Positions 6,282 through 11,988 of a DNA stretch of 11,988 nucleotides are shown in pieces. The notes below the pieces were generated by a model. The model was not told the DNA's origin. It searched no databases and saw only the letters and a list, made by a program, of their open reading frames with translations. Source of the DNA: Paracoccaceae bacterium (GTDB lineage Bacteria > Pseudomonadota > Alphaproteobacteria > Rhodobacterales > Rhodobacteraceae); the NCBI GenBank assembly GCA_007134805.1, contig SLKB01000372.1, positions 1 to 11,988 of the forward strand, given 5' to 3'. Position 1 is the stretch's first letter; each line of letters opens with the position of its first letter. Both the position numbers and the translations under genes were made by a program.

Positions 6282-7669
6282 CCGATGACATAGGGCAGCA
6301 ACTGCCGGTGGTCGTGATCGACCTTCAACTGCCGCTCCAGCGGCGGGACCGAGCGCTGGTGGCAATTGTCGCGCTCGCAGATCCGGCAGGAAATGCCGAT
6401 CGGATCGAACGCCGCCTCGCGCCCCAGATCCATCCCGTCGGCATAGACCAGCGCGCCGGCATGGGCGATCTCGCAGCCCAGCCCGATCGCATAGCGCTGC
6501 ACGGGCGCATGAAACGCGCCGCCCCCCTTGGTGATGGCAAGCGACAGGCTGAAATAGCGCATCCCGTCGGGCGTCTCGGCCAGCTGGCGCAGGAAGCGGC
6601 CCGGCGTCTCGAACGCCCGGTGCACATTCCACAAGGGGCACGCGCCCCCGAAGCGCGCGAATTGCAGCCGCGTGGCCGAATGGCGCTTGGTGATCGTGCC
6701 CGCCTGATCGATGCGCACGAAGAAGAAGGGCACCCCCTTCGCGCCGGGGCGCTGCAGGGTCGAGAGCCGGTGCGCCACCTGTTCGAGCGAGGCGCCGAAT
6801 TCCTCGGCCAGCGTCTCGATATCATGCCGCGTGGTCTGCGCGGCCCGCAGGAAGCGCCGATAGGGCAGCATCGCCGCGCCCGCGAAGTAATTCGCGAGCC
6901 CGATCTTGGCGATGGCGCGGGCCGCCTCGGACTGGAAGCGCGCCAGATCGAGCGTCGCATCGAGCAGATCCTTCTGCGTGATCAGCGCCACCTGATGCAG
7001 AAGCTGGAACACCTGCGTCGGCCGCGCCGCGCGCGCGGACAACTCCAGCGTGCCGCTCGCGCTGTCGAGATGCCGCAATGCGGCCCCCGCGCGCAGCCGC
7101 ACGGTGATCTTGCGCCGCGCCAGCGCCTCGGTCGCCAGCCGGAAGATATCGCCGTCGCGGCTGGCGAAATGCTCGGCCGCGCGGTCCACCGCGTCGATAT
7201 AATTGTCGCAATAATGGAAGAAATCGCGCACCTCTTCCCAGGGCGAGAGCCGCAGCACCGTGTCATCGCGGCCCAGAACCTCGTCGAGCGAGGCAAGCTG
7301 TTCCTGCGCCTGCCGATAGGCGCGGTGCAGATCCAGAAAGGCGCGCGCGAAGCCGGGCGCATTGGCGCCCACCAGCCGCAGGTCGGGCAGCGCCGGGCTG
7401 GTGGCCGCGAAAAGCGGGTCGGCAAAGGCCTCGCGCAAATCCGACACCAGCCGCTCGCTGTCGCCGGCCGACAATTCGGTGACATCCAGTCCGAATTCGC
7501 GCGCGAGCGCGAGCACCACCGACGTCGACAGCGGGCGGTTGTTGTTCTCCATCTGGTTGAGATACGGCAGCGATACCCCCACGCGGGCCGCGAATTCCTT
7601 CTGCGTCAGGCCGAGCGCGCTGCGGATCTCGCGCAGCTTCGCCCCGGCATAGAGTTTCTGCGGCGCCAT
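6278..7669 (-). CDS. pccR: Short-chain acyl-CoA responsive regulator (ScfR family)
   Basis: This is a transcription factor that, in Rhodobacter sphaeroides, controls pccB in response to propionyl-CoA metabolism. The 463-residue product has an N-terminal Xre-type helix-turn-helix (about 8-65; LREIRSALGLTQKEFAARVGV then LPYLNQMENNNRPLS). A central region follows, with an IrrE-like helical segment (about 252-305; ANYFAGAAMLPYRRFL). The C-terminal ScfR/DUF2083 domain (about 310-455) holds the conserved GGACPLWNVH (C344) and GISCRICERDNCHQRS (C428, C431, C436). The start at 7669 is preceded by AGGAG; the frame's upstream ATG at 7714 falls inside a TTTGCAAA box and is rejected. Such boxes lie upstream of this gene and of pccB, which supports PccR over other ScfR members such as RamB or MccR. 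It may also be read from the MFS gene 60 bases upstream. Confidence 0.9.
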   Translation of the reverse strand: MAPQKLYAGAKLREIRSALGLTQKEFAARVGVSLPYLNQMENNNRPLSTSVVLALAREFGLDVTELSAGDSERLVSDLREAFADPLFAATSPALPDLRLVGANAPGFARAFLDLHRAYRQAQEQLASLDEVLGRDDTVLRLSPWEEVRDFFHYCDNYIDAVDRAAEHFASRDGDIFRLATEALARRKITVRLRAGAALRHLDSASGTLELSARAARPTQVFQLLHQVALITQKDLLDATLDLARFQSEAARAIAKIGLANYFAGAAMLPYRRFLRAAQTTRHDIETLAEEFGASLEQVAHRLSTLQRPGAKGVPFFFVRIDQAGTITKRHSATRLQFARFGGACPLWNVHRAFETPGRFLRQLAETPDGMRYFSLSLAITKGGGAFHAPVQRYAIGLGCEIAHAGALVYADGMDLGREAAFDPIGISCRICERDNCHQRSVPPLERQLKVDHDHRQLLPYVIG

Positions 7670-7686
7670 GCGGCACTCCTGCTTGG

Positions 7687-7694
7687 GTTGCAAA
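7687..7694. promoter_or_regulatory. Near-match PccR box upstream of pccR
   Basis: GTTGCAAA differs from TTTGCAAA at one base and sits in the larger imperfect palindrome GGTTGCAAACC (7686-7696). It is centred 21 bases (two helical turns) from the perfect box, 18 bases before the pccR ATG. Confidence 0.5.
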
Positions 7695-7707
7695 CCGAAG
7701 TCCAGAG

Positions 7708-7715
7708 TTTGCAAA
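7708..7715. promoter_or_regulatory. PccR box upstream of pccR
   Basis: A perfect TTTGCAAA lies in the 60-base gap between the MFS gene end and the pccR start. This motif is the published PccR recognition element in R. sphaeroides. Its position suggests autoregulation of pccR from a promoter inside this gap. Confidence 0.75.
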
Positions 7716-7729
7716 GCCCGCGCGCGCGG

Positions 7730-8953
7730 TCAAGCGCCCAATTGCCGCCGGCGGTGCAGCACGTAGAAAAGCGGCAGGATCGCAAGCCCCGTGGTGATCA
7801 CCATTATCCAGATCAGCGGCGCGGCCCCGCTCTCGACGCTCAGAAGCGCGCCCGCCATCGCCGAAAGCGCCGCCCCCCCGCCGATCATGATCGCCCCGCC
7901 GATCCCGCTTGCCGACCCCGCCAGATGCGGGCGCACCGACATCATGCCCGATGTGGCCGAGGGCAGCAGCATCCCATTGCCCAGCCCCGTGAAGATGAAG
8001 CAGCCAAAGAAGATCCCCGCGCTCAGCATCCCCGCGAGATGAAAGCCCAGAAGCAGCACCATCCCCCCGAAGCCCACGAAACAGCCCAGCAGGATCATCC
8101 GGTCGACCCCGATCCGCCCCGCATAGCGCCCCGACAGGAAGTTGCCGGTTGCATAGCCCAGCGCCGGCGCGCCGAAAAAGAGCCCCAGTTGCGAGGGCGA
8201 AAGGCCAAAGACCTGGCTGCCCACGAAGGGCACGCCGCCCAGATAGGCAAAGAACGCCCCCGACGCGAGCGTCGCGGTCGCGCAATACCCCCAGAAGCGG
8301 CGCGCGCGCATCAGTTCGGGCAATTCCTCGAGCAGGGCGCGCAGGCTGCCGCCGCGGTCATGCTTGGTCTCGCCCATGTCCTTCCAGCTCAGGATCAGCA
8401 CTGCGATCCCGGCGATCAGCATCAGCCCGAAACTGCCGCGCCAGCCGAACACCTCGTCAAGTGCGCCCCCGATCGCGGGCGCGATCATCGGCACGATCGC
8501 CATGCCCATCGTCACATAGCCGATGCGCGAGGCCGCCTGCGCCTCATCGAGCACATCGCGGATCGACGCGCGGCTCAGCACGATCGCCGAGACGACCACG
8601 GCCTGCATCATCCGGAAGATCAGGAACACGCCCGCGCTCGTGGCGAGCAGGGTGCCGACCGTCGCCACCACGAAGATCGCGAGCGATGCCAGCATCACCG
8701 GCCGGCGGCCGAACCGGTCCGAAATCGCGCCGATGAAGACCTGCAACACGGCGTTCACGGCCAGATACAGCGACACCGAAAGCTGCATCACGGCATAATC
8801 GGTATCGAAATAGGCGGTCATCGAGGGCAGCGAGGGCAGGAAGACATTCATCGCCAGCGCCGCGATCGAGGCCTGCGCCACAAGCGTCGAGACATGCGGC
8901 GGGGTGGTCGGATCCAGAAACCGGACCGGGGCGATGGCAGGGGCCATGGACAT
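7730..8953 (-). CDS. MFS exporter, Bcr/CflA drug-efflux type
   Basis: This is an inner-membrane proton-driven exporter. The 407-residue product has about twelve membrane segments and MFS motif A at 75-84 (GAISDRFGRR) after helix 2. A proline- and glycine-rich antiporter-like stretch, MGMAIVPMIAPAIGGAL, lies at 149-165. LPSLPSM near residue 39-45 and SRASIRDVL at 127-135 fit the Bcr/CflA multidrug family. The substrate is unknown. The start at 8953 (MSMAPAIAPVRFL) precedes a cytosolic tail and helix 1; the second ATG at 8947 is an alternative, and AAGG lies about 12 bases upstream. It is divergent from pccB and shares a 232-base regulatory gap containing two TTTGCAAA boxes. It also lies upstream of pccR on the same strand. 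Propionate-linked control is therefore possible but not shown. Confidence 0.88.
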   Translation of the reverse strand: MSMAPAIAPVRFLDPTTPPHVSTLVAQASIAALAMNVFLPSLPSMTAYFDTDYAVMQLSVSLYLAVNAVLQVFIGAISDRFGRRPVMLASLAIFVVATVGTLLATSAGVFLIFRMMQAVVVSAIVLSRASIRDVLDEAQAASRIGYVTMGMAIVPMIAPAIGGALDEVFGWRGSFGLMLIAGIAVLILSWKDMGETKHDRGGSLRALLEELPELMRARRFWGYCATATLASGAFFAYLGGVPFVGSQVFGLSPSQLGLFFGAPALGYATGNFLSGRYAGRIGVDRMILLGCFVGFGGMVLLLGFHLAGMLSAGIFFGCFIFTGLGNGMLLPSATSGMMSVRPHLAGSASGIGGAIMIGGGAALSAMAGALLSVESGAAPLIWIMVITTGLAILPLFYVLHRRRQLGA

Positions 8954-8987
8954 CGGACAAGACAACCTTGCGGGGTGGAATGATCTG

Positions 8988-9015
8988 AAGTTACACATGT
9001 GAAAAGAAAGCGCAA
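8988..9015 (-). promoter_or_regulatory. Candidate promoter and palindromic operator of the MFS gene
   Basis: On the minus strand TTGCGC (9015-9010) and TAACTT (8993-8988) are separated by 16 bases. The spacer begins next to the perfect palindrome CACATGTG (8994-9001), which extends imperfectly as TT-A-CACATGTG-A-AA. A repressor bound there would cover the -10 end. Promoter assignment is by eye and weak; the palindrome is certain. Confidence 0.35.
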
Positions 9016-9064
9016 GAGCGCGCGCTTTCAAGCCCGGCAAGCGGGCGCGCGGCCATCGTCGCGG

Positions 9065-9074
9065 ATTTGCAAAT
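9065..9074. promoter_or_regulatory. PccR box upstream of pccB, distal
   Basis: ATTTGCAAAT is a perfect 10-base palindrome containing TTTGCAAA, the PccR motif. It is centred 32 bases from the second identical box and about 116 bases before the pccB ATG. Confidence 0.8.
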
Positions 9075-9096
9075 TAGCCGACCGATCCGGCATAAG

Positions 9097-9106
9097 ATTT
9101 GCAAAT
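9097..9106. promoter_or_regulatory. PccR box upstream of pccB, proximal
   Basis: This is a second exact copy of ATTTGCAAAT. The two copies are 24 bases apart between TTTGCAAA cores, while the R. sphaeroides arrangement is reported as two cores separated by 4 bases. The position upstream of the likely pccB promoter fits activation. Confidence 0.8.
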
Positions 9107-9120
9107 TTTCCGAATTCCGC

Positions 9121-9149
9121 TTTTCAGCCGCGCTGCCGGGAATTATGGT
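9121..9149 (+). promoter_or_regulatory. Candidate pccB promoter
   Basis: TTTTCA (9121-9126) and TATGGT (9144-9149) have a 17-base spacer, each matching four of six sigma-70 consensus bases. The PccR boxes would then be centred near -54 and -86, typical of an activator. Judged by eye only. Confidence 0.3.
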
Positions 9150-9185
9150 CGCGCGAACCACAGCACGGACCTCAGGGAGGGGCGC

Positions 9186-10718
9186 ATGAAGGATATCCTG
9201 CAGCAGCTCGACGGGCGGCGCCAGATCGCGCGGCTGGGCGGCGGCCAGCGGCGCATCGACGCGCAGCATGGCCGCGGCAAGCTCACCGCGCGCGAACGGC
9301 TGGAGCTGCTGCTCGACGAGGGCAGCTTCGAGGAATACGACACCTTCGTGACCCATCGCTGCGTCGATTTCGACATGCAGAAGGACAAGCCCTATGGCGA
9401 CGGGGTGGTCACGGGCTGGGGCACCATCAATGGCCGGCAGGTCTATGTGTTCAGCCAGGATTTCACGGTCATGGGCGGGTCGGTCTCGGAAACCCATGCC
9501 GCCAAGATCTGCAAGATCATGGACATGGCGATCCAGAACGGCGCGCCGGTGATCGGGCTCAACGATTCGGGCGGCGCGCGGATCCAGGAAGGGGTCGCAA
9601 GCCTCGCCGCCTATGGCGAGGTCTTCCACCGCAACATCACTGCCTCGGGCGTGGTGCCGCAGATCAGCGTGATCATGGGGCCCTGCGCGGGGGGAGCGGT
9701 CTATTCGCCCGCGATGACCGATTTCATCTTCATGGTGAAGGATACGAGCTACATGTTCGTGACCGGCCCCGATGTGGTCAAGACTGTCACCAATGAGGTC
9801 GTCTCGGCCGAGGATCTGGGCGGCGCGGTCACCCATACCCGCAAATCCTCGGTCGCCGATGCTGCCTTCGAGAATGATGTCGAGGCGATGATCGAGGTGC
9901 GACGGCTCGTCGATTTCCTGCCGCTCAACAACCGCGAGGCGCCGCCCAAGCGCCCCTTCTTCGACGATCCCGCCCGGCTCGAGCCCAGCCTCGACACGCT
10001 GGTGCCCGACAACCCCAACGCCCCCTATGACATGAAGGAGCTGATCCTCAAGGTCGCGGACGAGGGCGATTTCTACGAGATCCAGGCCGAATTCGCCAAG
10101 AACATCATCACCGGCTTCATCCGGCTCGAAGGGCGCAGCGTGGGGGTGGTGGCCAACCAGCCGATGGTGCTCGCCGGCTGCCTCGATATCGATTCCAGCC
10201 GCAAGGCCGCGCGCTTCGTGCGCTTCTGCGACGCGTTCGAGATCCCGATCCTGACCTTCGTCGATGTGCCGGGCTTCCTGCCGGGCACCAGCCAGGAATA
10301 TGGCGGCGTGATCAAGCATGGCGCGAAGCTGCTCTACGCCTATGGCGAGGCGACCGTGCCAAAAGTGACCGTGATCACCCGCAAGGCCTATGGCGGGGCC
10401 TATGTGGTCATGGCCTCCAAGCATCTGCGCGCCGATTTCAACTATGCGTGGCCCACGGCCGAGGTCGCGGTGATGGGCGCGAAGGGCGCGGTCGAGATCC
10501 TCTACCGCTCGGAACTCGGCGATGTCGAGAAGACCGCCGCGCGCACCAAGGAATACGAGGACCGCTTCGCCAACCCCTTTGTCGCCGCCGAGAAGGGCTT
10601 CATCGACGAAGTGATCATGCCGCACTCGACCCGCAAGCGCGTGGCCCGCGCCTTTGCCGCGCTGCGCAACAAGAAACAGACGGTCCCGTGGAAGAAGCAC
10701 GACAACATTCCGCTGTGA
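9186..10718 (+). CDS. pccB: Propionyl-CoA carboxylase, beta (carboxyltransferase) subunit
   Basis: The protein transfers carboxyl from biotin to propionyl-CoA, giving methylmalonyl-CoA, in propionate use and the ethylmalonyl-CoA route of acetate assimilation. The 510-residue length is standard. The N-terminal crotonase-like half has [18 protein letters not shown] (31-48), [12 protein letters not shown] (97-108), the acyl-CoA oxyanion region [12 protein letters not shown] (126-137) and [16 protein letters not shown] (165-180). The C-terminal half has the biotin-side [26 protein letters not shown] (358-383), [15 protein letters not shown] (400-414) and [21 protein letters not shown] (421-441). 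The start has a strong AGGGAGG (9174-9180). The partner subunit gene pccA is not in the window. PccR boxes upstream and the PccR gene nearby identify it as propionyl-CoA rather than acetyl-CoA or methylcrotonyl-CoA carboxylase. It is coupled to the next gene by GTGA. Confidence 0.96.
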   Translation: MKDILQQLDGRRQIARLGGGQRRIDAQHGRGKLTARERLELLLDEGSFEEYDTFVTHRCVDFDMQKDKPYGDGVVTGWGTINGRQVYVFSQDFTVMGGSVSETHAAKICKIMDMAIQNGAPVIGLNDSGGARIQEGVASLAAYGEVFHRNITASGVVPQISVIMGPCAGGAVYSPAMTDFIFMVKDTSYMFVTGPDVVKTVTNEVVSAEDLGGAVTHTRKSSVADAAFENDVEAMIEVRRLVDFLPLNNREAPPKRPFFDDPARLEPSLDTLVPDNPNAPYDMKELILKVADEGDFYEIQAEFAKNIITGFIRLEGRSVGVVANQPMVLAGCLDIDSSRKAARFVRFCDAFEIPILTFVDVPGFLPGTSQEYGGVIKHGAKLLYAYGEATVPKVTVITRKAYGGAYVVMASKHLRADFNYAWPTAEVAVMGAKGAVEILYRSELGDVEKTAARTKEYEDRFANPFVAAEKGFIDEVIMPHSTRKRVARAFAALRNKKQTVPWKKHDNIPL

Positions 10719-11146
10719 CCCCGCCCCCCGGCCACCCGGATGCGCGCGGCTTCGCGGCCGACCGGCTGCTCGAAAGCGAGCGGCTCGCGCTCGCGGCGGC
10801 GGGCGCGCCGCTTGCGCTCCTGCTCACCCAGCTCGGTACGATCGCCGGGGCGGGGGAGGGGGTGCGCGCGCTTGCCTCGCTCGCCGTGCTCTGTTTCGTC
10901 TATTGCTGCATGTGGCAGGTCTATCTGCTCAACTATGCGACCTACTGGATGGCCGCCGCCCGGTTCGAGGACGACAACCCCGCGCTTGTCGGGCGCGGGC
11001 TGGTCGCCGCTTTCGGCCTGCGCGAGGGTTTTACCGAAGCCGGCCTGATCCGGCGGATCAGGCTGTCGCGCTGGCACTACACGCCCGCCTACTGGCTCGG
11101 CGGCCTCGCCGGGCTGGGGGCGGGCTTCGGAGTGATCTGGTCATGA
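10715..11146 (+). CDS. Small uncharacterised membrane protein
   Basis: This 143-residue product is not recognised as a named family. After a polar N-terminus ([24 protein letters not shown]) it has three likely membrane segments: about 25-45 ([21 protein letters not shown]), about 52-72 ([21 protein letters not shown]) and about 124-142 ([18 protein letters not shown]). A loop rich in charge and glycine joins the last two ([24 protein letters not shown]). The aromatic and cysteine-rich [18 protein letters not shown] is notable. The chosen GTG at 10715 overlaps the pccB stop as GTGA; no ribosome site is visible, which fits coupling. An in-frame GTG at 10688 is an alternative. The stop overlaps the next gene as ATGA. 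Conservation of this position would suggest a role near propionyl-CoA carboxylase, but none is shown. Confidence 0.75.
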   Translation: MTPPPGHPDARGFAADRLLESERLALAAAGAPLALLLTQLGTIAGAGEGVRALASLAVLCFVYCCMWQVYLLNYATYWMAAARFEDDNPALVGRGLVAAFGLREGFTEAGLIRRIRLSRWHYTPAYWLGGLAGLGAGFGVIWS

Positions 11147-11577
11147 CCTGCGGCTGGCGGGCCTGTGCAATGAGCGCGCTGCTCGCGCCCGGTCTCGGCG
11201 CGGGCGCGGCGGGGGCGGATGCGATCACGCTGCCCTCGGGCGTCGTGGTGCATGAAATCGACCGCATCTGGGACGAGGATGCCGCCGCCATCCGCATCCG
11301 CTATCTGGTGCCCCGCCTGCGCGAGCCTGCAAGCCTCTATTCCGCCGATCCCGAACGCGTGCTCACCGACATGACCTGGCTTTGCGAGACGCAGATCCGC
11401 CGGCTCTTCGCCCCCGGCACCGACCCGCGCGACGAGGGCTGGGAGGGCGCGATCGTCACCATGATGGACCGCGAGATCCCCTTCGGCGAGATCGACGCCG
11501 AGGCCACGCAATTCTTCGAGGGCTTCCTCTTCACCATGGATGGCTGCACGCTCGATCTGGATCTCTACCATGACTGA
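11143..11577 (+). CDS. Secreted DUF6497-like protein
   Basis: The 144-residue product starts with a putative Sec signal ([25 protein letters not shown], cleavage near 25), so it is probably periplasmic. A second ATG at 11170 (MSALLAPGLG) could give a shorter signal. The mature part has ITLPSGVVVHEIDRIWDE (28-45), IRIRYLVPRL, DMTWLCETQ (76-84, C81), IVTMMDREIPFGEIDAEATQFFEGF (104-128) and a final C135. From memory, the DM-LC, IVxxxDRExPFGExDxEATQFFE and late-cysteine pattern resembles DUF6497, a family of unknown function common in Rhodobacteraceae. C81 and C135 could form a disulfide. It overlaps the membrane protein gene by ATGA, so all three genes from pccB are probably one transcript. No enzymatic motif is seen. 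Confidence 0.75.
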   Translation: MTCGWRACAMSALLAPGLGAGAAGADAITLPSGVVVHEIDRIWDEDAAAIRIRYLVPRLREPASLYSADPERVLTDMTWLCETQIRRLFAPGTDPRDEGWEGAIVTMMDREIPFGEIDAEATQFFEGFLFTMDGCTLDLDLYHD

Positions 11578-11784
11578 CGCCGCACTCCGCTTGCCTTTGC
11601 ACTGGCCGCGCGCCCTTGATGCAACTGCGCCACAACTGCCCGGGATGGTTTTATTTTCGTGGTCAGATTCGTGCAGACACGGTAATGTCGGCGCGCATGC
11701 CGCGCTTGCGTGGCGTGTTCATCAGAACCAATCGGTGCGCGGCCCAAAAAAAGCGCATCGAGGCAAATCGAGCAGGAGACTATC

Positions 11785-11928
11785 ATGGCTAAACTCGCGT
11801 TGGTTGGCGCATTCCTTCTGTCGTTCCTCCCGGCGCTCTGCTTTCCGCAGCGCGCCCCGGAACCTGTCGTGCACCAGCCGGTCTCGGCCCCGATCATGGT
11901 CGAACCCAGAAGCACCAAGGGCTGGTAA
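11785..11928 (+). CDS. Small exported peptide of unknown function
   Basis: This 47-residue product has MAK, a hydrophobic stretch (LALVGAFLLSFLPALCF, 4-20) and a proline- and valine-rich tail ending EPRSTKGW. It looks like a Sec-exported or membrane-anchored peptide. C19 follows LPAL, which lacks the small residue needed just before a lipobox cysteine, so a lipoprotein is doubtful. AGGAG at 11774-11778 with a 6-base spacer is a strong ribosome site and is the main argument that the gene is real. The frame extends upstream to 11710, but without such a site. A 207-base gap separates it from the previous gene; TGGTCA (11660-11665) and TAATGT (11683-11688), 17 bases apart, are a weak candidate promoter, so it may be transcribed on its own. 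A GC-rich hairpin follows. Confidence 0.65.
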   Translation: MAKLALVGAFLLSFLPALCFPQRAPEPVVHQPVSAPIMVEPRSTKGW

Positions 11929-11944
11929 TACCGCTGAGATCGCG

Positions 11945-11968
11945 GGGCAGGCCGCAGGGCCTGCCCTT
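11945..11968 (+). terminator. Rho-independent terminator-like hairpin
   Basis: GGGCAGGCC (11945-11953) pairs perfectly with GGCCTGCCC (11958-11966) around a GCAG loop, 17 bases past the stop of the small peptide gene. Only TT follows before GCGCC, so the T-tract is short. The position and nine strong pairs favour a terminator. Confidence 0.6.
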
Positions 11969-11988
11969 GCGCCGCCCGGCCCGGCCGC

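Noticed and set aside
7670..7714. Longer pccR start (MQTLDFGLQ)
   Set aside because: That ATG lies within the TTTGCAAA box and has no ribosome site, while the ATG at 7669 has AGGAG and begins the usual helix-turn-helix N-terminus.
6308..8983. 891-codon plus-strand open frame
   Set aside because: It lies opposite pccR and the MFS gene, both with clear family motifs. The product is arginine-, histidine- and glutamine-rich without domains, a GC-bias shadow.
8991..10700. 569-codon minus-strand open frame
   Set aside because: Antisense to pccB, with composition typical of a shadow frame and no recognisable motif.
11743..11749. Run of seven A as a minus-strand T-tract terminator
   Set aside because: No GC-rich hairpin lies on the correct side and no minus-strand gene ends there.

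Overview
The window reads as high-GC alphaproteobacterial chromosome, most likely from a member of the Rhodobacteraceae (Rhodobacter, Rhodovulum or Paracoccus type). The reasons are the dense, strongly GC-biased coding, the znuA / zur-znuC-znuB layout, a PccR-type (ScfR family) regulator near pccB, and a DUF6497-like gene behind pccB. No phage, transposase, CRISPR, rRNA or tRNA gene is visible. This looks like core metabolic and metal-homeostasis DNA, not a genomic island.

Left part (1-4365). A 52-base gene start on the minus strand (possibly DUF3429) overlaps the end of ispH, which makes the last enzyme of non-mevalonate isoprenoid synthesis. Next comes a complete zinc-uptake locus. znuA (periplasmic binding protein with a very large histidine loop) points left, and zur-znuC-znuB (Fur-family zinc repressor, ATPase, permease) points right. 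The 74-base divergent gap holds two palindromes of the form GTTA-N5-TAAC, which fit Zur operators. The three plus-strand genes overlap by 4 and 14 bases and form one operon. ZnuC has an unusual N-terminal repeat and a His-rich tail.

Middle (4366-6281). A 278-base gap contains a nested inverted-repeat element. It is followed by a minus-strand D-2-hydroxyacid dehydrogenase and a divergent gene for a secreted protein with two SH3-like repeats.

Right part (6278-11988). This is a propionyl-CoA module. pccR (minus) is the short-chain acyl-CoA regulator, and pccB (plus) encodes the carboxyltransferase subunit of propionyl-CoA carboxylase. Perfect TTTGCAAA boxes, the published PccR motif, lie in front of both genes. 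A Bcr/CflA-like MFS exporter gene sits between them, its start facing the pccB boxes. pccB is translationally coupled to a small membrane protein and then to a secreted DUF6497-like protein. A 47-residue exported peptide with a strong ribosome binding site and a GC-rich terminator-like hairpin close the window. pccA is not inside the window; by analogy it may lie further downstream.

I see no clearly new defence or mobile system. The most unusual items are the 30-base-period repeat at the start of znuC, the intergenic inverted-repeat element, the PccR box arrangement around the MFS gene, and the coupled membrane/secreted pair behind pccB.
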